Part shown: in pieces, positions 20,316 to 29,002 of the stretch | Numbering within the stretch: position 1 is the first letter of the stretch | How the letters are laid out: each line of letters starts with the position of its first letter | Origin: an uncultured Clostridium sp. | GTDB taxonomy: Bacteria; Bacillota; Clostridia; Clostridiales; Clostridiaceae | Assembly (NCBI GenBank): GCA_900540255.1 | Contig: UQFE01000028.1 | Span: 1-30,478, forward strand | Direction: 5' to 3' | DNA length: 30,478 bases | Notes under the pieces: model-generated | The model's input: the letters and a program-made list of their open reading frames with translations, nothing else | What the model was told of the DNA's origin: nothing | Databases searched by the model: none | Program-made: the position numbers and the translations under genes

Positions 20316-20732
20316 TTAATTTACTTGAATTTTTATATCTAATATTGTTGTTATACCTTCTTGTCCATCAAGTCCTATAACATACTTAGAGTGTATTTCC
20401 CCACCCTCTTCATTCATATTTATTTTTAATCTTTTAGTATCTATATTTAAATTTAACATACCATATGGAGTATTATATAAAGATAGTACATTTTCACCTT
20501 CTTTGAATTCCATATTTGTACTCGTTGAACCAACTCTTTCAAGTACCATACTATTATGTTTTATATTTAATGTAGTTGTTGTCCCATCCATTCCAGATAG
20601 CTTAGATTCTTCATATATAGCTTTAAATCCATCTTCATGTATAATAAATGTTCCAGGTGTTACAACTTCTATTGCTTCATTTGGCTCAATATCTGAAAAA
20701 CTTTTTACTGTTATAATTGCTCTTTTTTCCAT
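20316..20732 (-). CDS. DUF1934 (YwiB-like) protein
   Basis: 138-aa soluble protein with a beta-rich, lipocalin-like pattern expected for DUF1934/YwiB. It opens with an ITVKS strand and holds alternating strands such as TLNIKHNSMVLERVG and GMLNLNIDTKRLKI. Biochemical function is unknown to me. AGGAGG precedes the ATG. It follows the PP-loop gene by 9 bases and is closed by a terminator, so it is the last gene of an ispE-spoIIR-PP-loop-DUF1934 transcript if read through. Confidence 0.85.
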   Translation of the reverse strand: MEKRAIITVKSFSDIEPNEAIEVVTPGTFIIHEDGFKAIYEESKLSGMDGTTTTLNIKHNSMVLERVGSTSTNMEFKEGENVLSLYNTPYGMLNLNIDTKRLKINMNEEGGEIHSKYVIGLDGQEGITTILDIKIQVN

Positions 20733-20741
20733 TTTATCCTC

Positions 20742-21731
20742 CTACTTTATAGAAATAATAAATTGTTCTAGCTCACTATCACTTATTGGTTCTACTTCTA
20801 TATAGTTATCTAATTTTCTTCCATATATACCATATTTAATTTTGATTTTATCTTGTTCTCTTCCTTTACTATATCTAGCTGCCATTCTCGCTGCTAATAC
20901 TTTATCACTTTCAGTTCCATTACCCTCTAATAATACTAATGCGCCTGAAAACTCTGCTGCATGGAATGATAAATATTCCTTATTAACAAGCATTTTAATT
21001 GCCTCTCCTTCTTCCTTGGTTCTAGCAACTATTATCTTATTATTATCAGCAGTTCTAAAGTGTCTTCCATATCTTAATAACTGTAACTCAGATTCATTAA
21101 CTTCATCTTTAAATGTTAAAAGATCTCTTAATCTTAATGCATAATTAGGTTCAGTAAGCTTACATCCTCCTGCTGGTGATGGATATTCTGTTATCCCCCA
21201 CTTTTCAGCTAATTCCATTTGTGTTTTTCTACTTCTTCCTGATATATCTAATAATTTTTCTCTATCAACTAGTCCATTTAGCTCCATTTCAGTTGGTTCA
21301 ATATTTTTAGCACAAAGAGGTCTTAATATTTTATTTGAAAATCCTGATTCTTTCTTTACAATATTTAAAGCTTGTCTGTTTTGAGACATAGGTCTTTGAT
21401 TTAAAACTTCTCCAGTTATTATAAAATCTGCATTATGTTCTTCTAACAATTTTCCTGCATAATTCATCATCATAGCATGACAATCTATACAAGGATTCAT
21501 ATTCTTACCTCTACCATGCTTAGGATTTTTAACTAATTCTAAGTGTTCTGGAGAAAAATCAACAACCAATAATGGTATATCTATTTGTTTTGCCATTTTA
21601 ATTGCACTTTGCTCATTAAAAAAATATGATCTAAAACATATTCCTAATACATCTATTCCTTGTTCCTTTATTAATTTAGCAGCTAATATACTATCTAACC
21701 CACCTGAAATCATTGCTAATGATTTTGTCAT
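20742..21731 (-). CDS. PP-loop ATPase with NFACT-R-like C-terminus
   Basis: 329 aa. The N-terminal domain carries the PP-loop SGGLDS at residues 9-14 and the CIDC pair (Cys81, Cys84), resembling the tRNA-thiolating ThiI/MnmA group; tRNA sulfur modification is likely but the target base cannot be stated. The last 90 or so residues (FHAAEFSGALVLLEGNG, then AARMAARYSKGREQ) resemble the NFACT-R/DUF814 domain of ribosome-quality-control proteins, by my reading. The ATG at 21731 has GAGGAGGA 4 bases upstream; an in-frame extension into spoIIR is rejected. Gap to spoIIR is 13 bases. Confidence 0.85.
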   Translation of the reverse strand: MTKSLAMISGGLDSILAAKLIKEQGIDVLGICFRSYFFNEQSAIKMAKQIDIPLLVVDFSPEHLELVKNPKHGRGKNMNPCIDCHAMMMNYAGKLLEEHNADFIITGEVLNQRPMSQNRQALNIVKKESGFSNKILRPLCAKNIEPTEMELNGLVDREKLLDISGRSRKTQMELAEKWGITEYPSPAGGCKLTEPNYALRLRDLLTFKDEVNESELQLLRYGRHFRTADNNKIIVARTKEEGEAIKMLVNKEYLSFHAAEFSGALVLLEGNGTESDKVLAARMAARYSKGREQDKIKIKYGIYGRKLDNYIEVEPISDSELEQFIISIK

Positions 21732-21744
21732 TTTGTCCTCCTCT

Positions 21745-22398
21745 TTATTTAAATAAATTTTTAACAACATCAACCATTTTACTTTTAAACTTAATGTCAT
21801 CATTTTCATTACTTAAATTATTTATTTCTTTTGGTTTTATATTTTCAATTTCTTGTTTTAAATTATCTGAATTAACATCACTTTTGCTTTCATCAACAAA
21901 ACATAATGATGGAAACATTACACACCACCAGTTATGCCCTTGCCCTGATCCAATTATAACTCTAAATGCCTCATAATTTCCTTGTGGAAAAACATAATCT
22001 CCATAAACCTTATCTGGAAAATTTTCATATGAAAGCATTGTATTTACTTCATAATCATAATTATTATTTAAAATTACATCCTTAGCTATGTTATTTACAT
22101 AATCAATATTGTCATTTAATATAATTTCAGCTTCTTCTAAAGATATTACTCCCTTAAGCTTCTCACTTAATGCTTCTACAACCTTATCCCTTACCTTTAA
22201 CTTTAAACTTTGATCTTCTTCAGTATCACTATTTGCTATAACATGAAATCTAATTAGCTTGTCCTTAATTTCCTCATAATTAAGTGTTTCAAGTTCTAAG
22301 CTATTATCTTTATTATTTATTATATCATTCTTACAACATCCATTTAAAGTAAATATTAACAAAACTAAAATTACTATAAAATTATTATATCTTTTCAT
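21745..22398 (-). CDS. spoIIR: Stage II sporulation protein R
   Basis: Signal from the forespore that triggers SpoIIGA to process pro-sigma-E in the mother cell (family knowledge). 217 aa. An N-terminal secretion helix (residues 5-20) ends in TLNGC, a lipobox-like site. The conserved core runs from RFHVIANSDTEEDQSLKLKVRD to YGDYVFPQGNYEAFRVIIGSGQGHNWWCVMFPSLCFVD, with two acidic/polar segments before and after. The C-terminal tail is poorly conserved. The ribosome site AAGGGG is 7 bases before the ATG and sits in a 9-bp inverted repeat. It lies between ispE and the PP-loop gene. Confidence 0.93.
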   Translation of the reverse strand: MKRYNNFIVILVLLIFTLNGCCKNDIINNKDNSLELETLNYEEIKDKLIRFHVIANSDTEEDQSLKLKVRDKVVEALSEKLKGVISLEEAEIILNDNIDYVNNIAKDVILNNNYDYEVNTMLSYENFPDKVYGDYVFPQGNYEAFRVIIGSGQGHNWWCVMFPSLCFVDESKSDVNSDNLKQEIENIKPKEINNLSNENDDIKFKSKMVDVVKNLFK

Positions 22399-22403
22399 AA
22401 CAT

Positions 22404-22448
22404 AACCCCTTTCTTTTAGTAATAATTATTGACACTTTAAAGGGGTTT
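22404..22448 (-). promoter_or_regulatory. Hairpin able to mask the spoIIR ribosome site
   Basis: In the mRNA, AAACCCCTTT (22448-22439) can pair with AAAGGGGTT (22412-22404), 9 exact pairs across a 26-base loop, burying the spoIIR ribosome site. The upstream arm is transcribed only on read-through from ispE. A possible forespore-type pair GAATA-16-CAATAAT (22425-22452) would start near 22418, downstream of that arm; this promoter is weakly supported. Confidence 0.5.
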
Positions 22449-22477
22449 ATTCATTTAATTTAATATTATTTAATTTT

Positions 22478-23323
22478 TTAAATAGTTCTAGTTAAAAATA
22501 CTTCTCTATGATTTTCCTTCATTTTTTCATAACATCTTTGTGCCTTTAACATATCATCAAAAAATGCAAATACACTTGGCCCACTGCCACTCATCATACT
22601 TCCAACAGCACCATATCTATTCATTTCTTCTTTTATTCTAATTAATATATTATGTTTTCTTAAAGTTACATTTTCTAATAAGTTTTTCATATTATTTGCA
22701 ACATAATATAAGTCATCATTTTCCATAGCTTCTATTAATTTATCAGTTTTAGGATGTATCCTTGCTTTATCCAATTCAAATGACTTATATACTTCTTTTG
22801 TGGATACCCCAAATCCTGGTTTAACCAATACTAAAATTTTATCCTTAAATGGTTTTAATTCAGTAATTTTTTCTCCTATTCCTTCACAAAGAGCAGTTCC
22901 CCCTTTTATACAATAAGGTATATCCGCACCTAACTTTAATCCTAATTCCATCAATTCTTCATCTGAAGCATTTACTTCAAATAGCTTGTTCATAAGTTTT
23001 AATACAGCTGCACCGTCAGTGCTTCCACCTGCTAACCCCGCTGAAACTGGAATATTTTTCACAATGTTTATATAGACACCTTCTTTAATATCATATTTTT
23101 CTTTAAATAACATTGCTGCTTTATAAGCTAAATTTCTAGAGTCAGTTGGCACATAGCTTTTATTACACTCTAACTTTATATTACTTTTACGCTTTTCAAC
23201 ATATATTTCATCATATAAATCAATATTTTGCATTATCATCTTTAATAAATGATAACCATCTTCTTCTCTTTTTCCTACTACATCTAAAGATATATTTATT
23301 TTTGCATAAGCTTTTATTTTCAT
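22478..23323 (-). CDS. ispE: 4-diphosphocytidyl-2-C-methyl-D-erythritol kinase
   Basis: GHMP-family kinase (281 aa) of the MEP isoprenoid route, phosphorylating CDP-methylerythritol. The N-terminal strand MKIKAYAKINISLDV and the ATP-binding motif PVSAGLAGGSTDGAA (residues 92-106) are diagnostic, with the C-terminal MSGSGPSVFAFF block. The ribosome site AAAGGA is 9 bases before the ATG. It follows the cphA terminator. It is followed by spoIIR after 79 bases, an arrangement where a housekeeping gene may feed transcription into a sporulation gene. Confidence 0.97.
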   Translation of the reverse strand: MKIKAYAKINISLDVVGKREEDGYHLLKMIMQNIDLYDEIYVEKRKSNIKLECNKSYVPTDSRNLAYKAAMLFKEKYDIKEGVYINIVKNIPVSAGLAGGSTDGAAVLKLMNKLFEVNASDEELMELGLKLGADIPYCIKGGTALCEGIGEKITELKPFKDKILVLVKPGFGVSTKEVYKSFELDKARIHPKTDKLIEAMENDDLYYVANNMKNLLENVTLRKHNILIRIKEEMNRYGAVGSMMSGSGPSVFAFFDDMLKAQRCYEKMKENHREVFLTRTI

Positions 23324-23366
23324 TTATTCAAATCCTTTCAATATGGAAAGTATCTATCCTAAATTA

Positions 23367-23393
23367 AAGTTCAGAGCAAAAACTCTGAACTTT
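23367..23393 (-). terminator. Intrinsic terminator of the cphBA operon
   Basis: AAAGTTCAGAG pairs exactly with CTCTGAACTTT around a 5-base loop, flanked by A/T runs. It separates cphA from ispE. Confidence 0.85.
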
Positions 23394-23451
23394 TATAAAT
23401 TATATTATATATATTATTTTTCTTATAGTAAATATATCATTACTGTATTCT

Positions 23452-26067
23452 TTAAATCCAATTAGCAATATTCCCTACATTTTCATTAACGGTTTTATTA
23501 GATTTAATAAATTCTACTAAGGGTTCTAATTCCTCAAAAAATACAATTATCATGTCCCCTGGAGTAGATTCAACATATGCCCTTTCTAAAGCTTTTACTT
23601 CATCTAATATAACCTTAAAATCCATATTACTATTTTGTTCTGAAACCCCTTCACTTATAACTTTAGCTATTTCTCCTTTTTCTCTACCTCTTGTGTTTCT
23701 ATCTTCCTTTATTATTATTTTATCAAGATATATTGAACTTATCCTACCAATTTCTCTTGCTACAATATTTCCTCTATCTCCTGGTACTCCTATTACTCCA
23801 GTAATTTTCCCCTCTGTCATATATCTTAGTTTTGATAATACCTTTTTATATCCATCAATGTTATGACCATAATCCAAAATTATTTTAACATCATTACAAT
23901 TATAAATATTAAATCTTCCTGAATTTTCATTTGCATTAAACTTATTAAGACCTATTTTTATCATGGCATAATCAATTCCTAATCCTACTAATGCAGCACA
24001 TGCTGCCATAGAATTTTCAATATTAAAATCTAATCGTCCATTTAAAGTAATTGGAATATCTTCTATATTAATTATTTTATATTCTCTTTCTAAGTTATTA
24101 ACACATATATAATTATCTTTTAAGTAAACTGAAATTCCATGCTCAAGAATATTCCTTTTTATTAATGGATTATTATAATCAACTGAAAAATATATTATAT
24201 TAGACTTTATATTATTTATTATATTTTTGCTCCATTTATCATCAGCATTTATTACAACATAACCATCATCCTTTACAGCTTCAGCTACTAATGATTTTAC
24301 GTTACATAAATCATCCATTGTATTAATTCTGTCTAATCCTAAATGGTCTTCAGTAATATTTGTTACCACTGCTACATCAGCTAAATCATATGCTAAACCC
24401 TTTCTAATTATTCCACCTCTAGCTGTTTCCAAAACAGCTACATCTACATCTTTATTAAATAATACACATTTAGCACTTTCAAAGCCTGTATCATCTCTCT
24501 TATCAATACATTCTCCATTTATATATATTCCTTCGGTACTTGTCATTCCAACACAATATCCCATCTTTAACAATGTGCTATTTATTAATCTAGTTGTAGT
24601 CGTTTTTCCATTTGTTCCTGTAATTGAAATTACAGGTATATTCTTTGGATTATTATTGTACATCATATTAATTATATCTATTCCAACATTTCTTTTAATG
24701 CCTTGCCTTGGATAAGAATGCATTCTCAATCCAGGTCCTGCATTTACCTCTATAATTGCTCCTTCACTTAATAAAGATTTTTTTATATCTTTTGTACAAA
24801 TATCAATACCACAAATATCAAGTCCTATAGCCTTAGCTGCTCTTACACACATATCTTTATTTTCTTTTGAAATATCATCAGTACAATCAATTGCACTACC
24901 ACCAGTTGATAAGTTTGAATTCTGTCTTAAAACAATCTTCTTATCTTTTTCTAAAACTGAATTTATTTTATAATTATTTATATTTAAATTTCTAATTATT
25001 TCATCATCTATTTTTATTTTGGTAAGTGGCTTTTCATGATCATATCCTCTAGCTTCATCACTGTTTAAATCTTCTATAAGTTCTTGTATAGTTTTAACTC
25101 CATCCCCTATAATATATGGTGGAATTCGCTTTGATACAGCTACTACCTTATTATTTACAACACAAACCCTATAATCATCACCTTCATAGTACTTTTCTAT
25201 TAATATATCTTTGTACTTTTCATTTAGCTTATTATAATTATCTATTAACTCTTTATCAGTTTTAATATTTAAAATTACATCTCTTCCTTTATTTCCAAAC
25301 TCGGGTTTTAATACAACTGGATATCCTAATTCTTTTGCTGATTTTAATAAGCTCATAACATCGCTTACCTTTTCCCCACTTGAAACTGGTAAGTTTTGTA
25401 TTGTCAAAAGTTCCTTTGAAACTAATTTATCACATGATATATCTGCTGCAACACAACTTGTTAAATTACTTATTGCTGATTCTATAACCTTACCTTGTTT
25501 ACCATATCCAATTTGATAAAATCCACTATCTGCAATTTTTAAAACTGGCATTCCAATACTTTTCGCAGCATTGCATATTTCTAATGAACTAGGTCCGATT
25601 ACCTCATCATTTAATATATTTTTTATTGCTTTTAATCTCTCATCAAAAAATACATTTTCTCCATATATAAATGAATTTATAATATCTACTGCTAACTTTC
25701 CAATTTCAATTCCAGTTTTACTATACTCATACTGATATACAACAATATATTTATCTCCTTTTATTTCCCTTGCTTTACCATAATATATATCCATACCTAA
25801 AATATTATGTATAGCAATAATCATATGTTCACAAATATGAGCTAAATATGTTCCTTCTTTTAATCTTTTTACAAACCCACCTTCTTCATCTATACCACAT
25901 CTATGAGTATGTAATATTGGAAGTAATCTTATTAATTTTTCATTAAACCCTTTTATATTCTTACTTGGTATTTCTGAATATCCTTCTAAGTCCACATCTA
26001 AAACTATGCATTTTTTATGTGAATGAATATTCCTACCTTCATACACCGTACTACCTATGATTTTCAT
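23452..26067 (-). CDS. cphA: Cyanophycin synthetase
   Basis: Makes the Asp-Arg storage polymer cyanophycin without ribosomes, using ATP (871 aa). Order of domains: an N-terminal domain, an ATP-grasp domain ending in IIEVNAGPGLRMH (439-450), and a Mur-ligase-like domain with P-loop GTNGKTTTT (484-492). Both catalytic modules appear intact. The ATG at 26067 is preferred to a TTG seven codons upstream, because the family starts MKIIGS; GAGGAGG lies 12 bases away, which is long. The gene overlaps cphB by 17 bases, so the two are coupled. Confidence 0.95.
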   Translation of the reverse strand: MKIIGSTVYEGRNIHSHKKCIVLDVDLEGYSEIPSKNIKGFNEKLIRLLPILHTHRCGIDEEGGFVKRLKEGTYLAHICEHMIIAIHNILGMDIYYGKAREIKGDKYIVVYQYEYSKTGIEIGKLAVDIINSFIYGENVFFDERLKAIKNILNDEVIGPSSLEICNAAKSIGMPVLKIADSGFYQIGYGKQGKVIESAISNLTSCVAADISCDKLVSKELLTIQNLPVSSGEKVSDVMSLLKSAKELGYPVVLKPEFGNKGRDVILNIKTDKELIDNYNKLNEKYKDILIEKYYEGDDYRVCVVNNKVVAVSKRIPPYIIGDGVKTIQELIEDLNSDEARGYDHEKPLTKIKIDDEIIRNLNINNYKINSVLEKDKKIVLRQNSNLSTGGSAIDCTDDISKENKDMCVRAAKAIGLDICGIDICTKDIKKSLLSEGAIIEVNAGPGLRMHSYPRQGIKRNVGIDIINMMYNNNPKNIPVISITGTNGKTTTTRLINSTLLKMGYCVGMTSTEGIYINGECIDKRDDTGFESAKCVLFNKDVDVAVLETARGGIIRKGLAYDLADVAVVTNITEDHLGLDRINTMDDLCNVKSLVAEAVKDDGYVVINADDKWSKNIINNIKSNIIYFSVDYNNPLIKRNILEHGISVYLKDNYICVNNLEREYKIINIEDIPITLNGRLDFNIENSMAACAALVGLGIDYAMIKIGLNKFNANENSGRFNIYNCNDVKIILDYGHNIDGYKKVLSKLRYMTEGKITGVIGVPGDRGNIVAREIGRISSIYLDKIIIKEDRNTRGREKGEIAKVISEGVSEQNSNMDFKVILDEVKALERAYVESTPGDMIIVFFEELEPLVEFIKSNKTVNENVGNIANWI

Positions 26068-26884
26068 GAAAATATTTATCCTCCTCAAAAGGTATCTTTT
26101 TTAATAAATTAAATTTATCTCCCTCTTTTAATACATGAAGTTTAACATTAAACATACTTAATATTTCATTACTATATTGTTCTGAAACATTGCTATAAGT
26201 AATTCCACTTCCATCTATAAAATATACTGCTCCAGAACCTATCACCTCAGCTGTTCCTTTATCACTTACTAAAATTGCAGTATCTTCATCTATTCCTATT
26301 CCCAATACCTCTGGATTTTGTGCAATTGCAGTAAGTAGTCTCCCTACCCTTCCTCTTTGAGCAAAATGCTGATCTATTATTATATTTTTTACTAATCCCA
26401 ATCCAGGTGACATTTTTAATGTACATTTATGTGGCGATTCATCATCTTCACCTTCTACAATCATTGTATCGCTCATTACAGAAGCCCCTGCCGAAGTTCC
26501 TGCAATTACGCCTCCATTACTACATAATTCTTTAATAACATTATAAATAGGAGTACCACCTATCATACTTGTTATTCTTAATTGATCCCCTCCTGTAAAA
26601 AACAACAAATTTGTAGTTTTAATTAAATTTATATTTTTATCATTAAATGCATCTTCTCTTTTACTAATGTCAAGTTTATCAATATTTTTTATTCCTAATT
26701 CTATAAATATATTTTTATAATCATCATAAGTTTTTTCTGGATACTCTGTTGCTATAGTTGCTATTAACATCTTATCTTCTTTAGTATTTATATACTCTGC
26801 AACTTTTTTTAATATTTCCTTTTTTCCTCTTTTATCTTCTGCACCTCCTATAATAATTAAATTGCCACTTATTTTTTCATTCAA
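26051..26884 (-). CDS. cphB: Cyanophycinase
   Basis: Serine-type (S51 family) exopeptidase that cuts cyanophycin to beta-Asp-Arg dipeptides (277 aa). The nucleophile motif GTSAGAS is at 129-135 (Ser131), with FFTGGDQ at 95-101 and the HFAQRGRVGRL block after it. The start is TTG: GAGGTG sits 5 bases upstream, the sequence after it matches the family N-terminus (NLIIIGGAEDK), and the nearby ATG is out of frame. It overlaps and precedes cphA. The pairing with a synthetase supports storage and reuse of the polymer rather than general peptidase activity. Confidence 0.95.
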   Translation of the reverse strand: MNEKISGNLIIIGGAEDKRGKKEILKKVAEYINTKEDKMLIATIATEYPEKTYDDYKNIFIELGIKNIDKLDISKREDAFNDKNINLIKTTNLLFFTGGDQLRITSMIGGTPIYNVIKELCSNGGVIAGTSAGASVMSDTMIVEGEDDESPHKCTLKMSPGLGLVKNIIIDQHFAQRGRVGRLLTAIAQNPEVLGIGIDEDTAILVSDKGTAEVIGSGAVYFIDGSGITYSNVSEQYSNEILSMFNVKLHVLKEGDKFNLLKKIPFEEDKYFHENHR

Positions 26885-26944
26885 ATTATCACCTCATATC
26901 ATGTATTTCTTATTTTATCCAATTGTTAGAAATATATACACATC

Positions 26945-26988
26945 AATAAAAGAGGCGCTACAATCATTCATGTAGCACCTCTTTTATT
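26945..26988 (-). terminator. Strong intrinsic terminator of sipL
   Basis: AATAAAAGAGGCGCTACA and TGTAGCACCTCTTTTATT pair over 18 positions with one mismatch around an 8-base loop, closed by A and T runs. It lies about 10 bases past the sipL stop and may act on both strands. Confidence 0.9.
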
Positions 26989-26996
26989 AATTAATA

Positions 26997-28568
26997 TTAA
27001 AATTTACATTTTCCTGGTATTATTATTTTTTTGCCAACTGTTAATGACTCTGAACCTTCTAATTCATTAATTTTAATTAATGAATCCATTGTTGTGTTAT
27101 ATTTTTTAGCTAATTCCCATAATGTATCGCCTACATTAACAACATATATTGTTACAGATGACTTCTTACATTGTTTTTCTTCTTCACTTTCTTCTATATC
27201 AACTATCCATTCTTTTTCTACTTTATAACAAACCTTTGTTGCTATAGATAACGTTGCTCTTATTCCTATTGTATTTGCTTCAACAGTTCCATCTATATTT
27301 TCTAAATGAACATTACAAATTGCATTCATATCAGGTTTAGTACCTTTTAAATCTACAACTGATGTAAATGGAATTTCTCCAGTACACATATCAAATCTAC
27401 AATTTTCCTCTTCAGAAGTTTTATAAAATACTTGTACCTTTACTATTCCTTCAATTTTTATAATATCATCTTCCACTGTTGTATCAGTAATTAAAGGATA
27501 TCCTGATGTAAATACCACAGAAGATATTTTTTCATCTTCATTTTTAGGGTATAAATTATCCTTTATTATTAATTCTGATGGTACTATTCCTTGAATCAAT
27601 CCTATATTATATTTCTTTTTAGTTAATAAAACTGATTTTGTTGGTGAATATGCATCCTTAATTACATCTATAACTTCCTTTGAAACAACTCTAACTGATC
27701 CTTTAACTAAAAACTCAATGTTTACAGCTCTACTTTCTCCTAAATCATCTGCAATTACTATATAGTCATAGCTTACTATTTCAATTTGATTTGAAGCTAA
27801 CATATCACTATTAACTCCAATTGCTTCTTCTTCCTTAGATAAATAAACATCATCTTGTAGCAAGAAAATATTATTTTCCTCTTTTCCCTTACATAAAACC
27901 TCTATCTTACAATAGCATCCAAAGTAAATTTTACCATCACCTAATTTTACTTCTTTTTTGTGTAAGTTTATTGAACAAGCTAGTATTTCATCTATTTCAG
28001 GTTTATCCATTGTTGCTTTAATCATAGATTTACCCATTATCTCAATAGTAGTTTCACATTTTATTTGATTTATTTCCTCACTCTTTTTCTTAATTTGTAT
28101 ATCATCTTTTCCTTCAATTTCTTTTACGAATTCAAATTCACAAACCTTATAAACTTTCCAATTTATAGTTCTTATTCCATCAATAGCTATCTTACGTTCA
28201 TTCATAATACTAGCTTGAATATGTTCTATTGCACAATCTACTTCGCAGATAACTTTATGTTCTTCAGAATTAATATCAATATAGTCAGCAAATTTTTCTG
28301 ATAAATAAACTGAATTTATACTAGTTTCTTTACTTTCATCCTCTGATAAGTACATAACAGAATAATTAATTTGACCTTCTATCATTATTTTATCTGCTAA
28401 AATTTCTTTATTAGTAATAGTTGAATTAGCTTCTATTCCCAATATTTGATAAACGTCTGGATGTGAATCCTTTATTAAATATTCACCCTTTAGTACATTA
28501 TCAGTAGAACTTTCTCTTATTAATTGTTCATTTTGAATACTTTCCTTAATAACATCTATCTGAGACAT
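26997..28568 (-). CDS. sipL: Spore coat anchoring protein SipL (SPOCS/LysM)
   Basis: 523 aa. The main part contains repeated beta-rich DUF3794 (SPOCS) segments, for example the ISSVVFTSGYPLI and EANTIGIRATLSI stretches. The C-terminus (about 474-519) is one LysM domain: VVNVGDTLWELAKKYNTT, then LTVGKKIIIPG. This combination is that of SipL, which in Clostridioides difficile binds the SpoIVA ATPase to anchor the coat on the forespore. GGGAGGGG precedes the ATG and a sigma-E-like promoter lies just upstream. Neighbours spoIIR and yabG also fit a sporulation cluster. Confidence 0.92.
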   Translation of the reverse strand: MSQIDVIKESIQNEQLIRESSTDNVLKGEYLIKDSHPDVYQILGIEANSTITNKEILADKIMIEGQINYSVMYLSEDESKETSINSVYLSEKFADYIDINSEEHKVICEVDCAIEHIQASIMNERKIAIDGIRTINWKVYKVCEFEFVKEIEGKDDIQIKKKSEEINQIKCETTIEIMGKSMIKATMDKPEIDEILACSINLHKKEVKLGDGKIYFGCYCKIEVLCKGKEENNIFLLQDDVYLSKEEEAIGVNSDMLASNQIEIVSYDYIVIADDLGESRAVNIEFLVKGSVRVVSKEVIDVIKDAYSPTKSVLLTKKKYNIGLIQGIVPSELIIKDNLYPKNEDEKISSVVFTSGYPLITDTTVEDDIIKIEGIVKVQVFYKTSEEENCRFDMCTGEIPFTSVVDLKGTKPDMNAICNVHLENIDGTVEANTIGIRATLSIATKVCYKVEKEWIVDIEESEEEKQCKKSSVTIYVVNVGDTLWELAKKYNTTMDSLIKINELEGSESLTVGKKIIIPGKCKF

Positions 28569-28582
28569 TTTACCCCTCCCTT

Positions 28583-28610
28583 ATAGTATAACTTACTATA
28601 ATTTATATTC
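28583..28610 (-). promoter_or_regulatory. Sigma-E-like promoter of sipL
   Basis: Minus strand: -35 GAATATA (28604-28610), 13-base spacer, -10 TATACTAT (28583-28590), 14 bases before the start codon. The -10 fits the sigma-E CATACAAT pattern at 6 of 8 positions, consistent with mother-cell expression. Confidence 0.55.
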
Positions 28611-28719
28611 TCTAAATATATATTTATTCTAATCTCTACAAACTGTTTACTAATTTTTTAGTAATAAATTCATCAAAATTTTTATATTGATCATTTTAAT
28701 ACCATTATTTAGGTGCTTG

Positions 28720-28726
28720 TGTCGAA
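28720..28726 (+). promoter_or_regulatory. Spo0A-box match
   Basis: TGTCGAA fits the 0A-box core TGNCGAA. It lies 45 bases upstream of the -35 of the plus-strand promoter at 28772. A 7-base match is weak alone; its place in a sporulation spacer raises interest. Confidence 0.4.
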
Positions 28727-28771
28727 TTTTATCGATTATTTAAAAAAATTTTATTTTTTTTAAATAAATTG

Positions 28772-28800
28772 TTGACTTTATTATAAATATGTCATATTAT
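28772..28800 (+). promoter_or_regulatory. Sigma-A promoter for a candidate small RNA
   Basis: -35 TTGACT (28772-28777), 17-base spacer, -10 TATTAT (28795-28800). Points away from sipL, toward a terminator about 60-90 bases on, with no gene between. Confidence 0.65.
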
Positions 28801-28804
28801 AAAG

Positions 28805-28893
28805 ATGGTTATTGACCATATAACCTCTCATAAATTCTCAATACCCTTTTATACCATAGTTGAAAGATGGATACCCGCCATCTTTCTTTTTTT
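28805..28893 (+). ncRNA. Candidate small RNA in the sipL-veg spacer
   Basis: About 85 nt predicted between the promoter at 28772-28800 and the terminator at 28862-28893. A 5' hairpin ATGGT/ACCAT (28805-28819) is followed by a loose region with ACCTCTC, complementary to a ribosome-site-like sequence, then the terminator stem. No ribosome site precedes the short open frame that overlaps it. I do not recognise the RNA. Evidence is architecture only. Confidence 0.5.
28862..28893 (+). terminator. Intrinsic terminator of the candidate small RNA
   Basis: GAAAGATGG and CCATCTTTC are exact 9-base arms around ATACCCG, followed by seven T. On the plus strand nothing else upstream needs it, since sipL is transcribed away from it. 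Confidence 0.8.
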
Positions 28894-28971
28894 ATTTATG
28901 TATATTTTTTTATTTTAAAAGTTATTTTTTAGAAATATTTTTATAAAAATTTAAAAAATACTTTTAAAAAA

Positions 28972-29002
28972 ATAAAAGCTTCGAATTTCTCGAAGCTTTT
29001 AT
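28972..29002 (-). terminator. Intrinsic terminator of veg
   Basis: ATAAAAGCTTCGA pairs exactly with TCGAAGCTTTTAT around ATTTC, followed on the minus strand by T-rich sequence, directly after the veg stop. Confidence 0.88.

Noticed and set aside
28805..28918. Open frame of 37 codons starting ATG GTT ATT over the candidate small RNA
   Set aside because: No ribosome site, it reads through the terminator's T-run into a Phe/Leu-rich tail, and its openness is expected from base composition.
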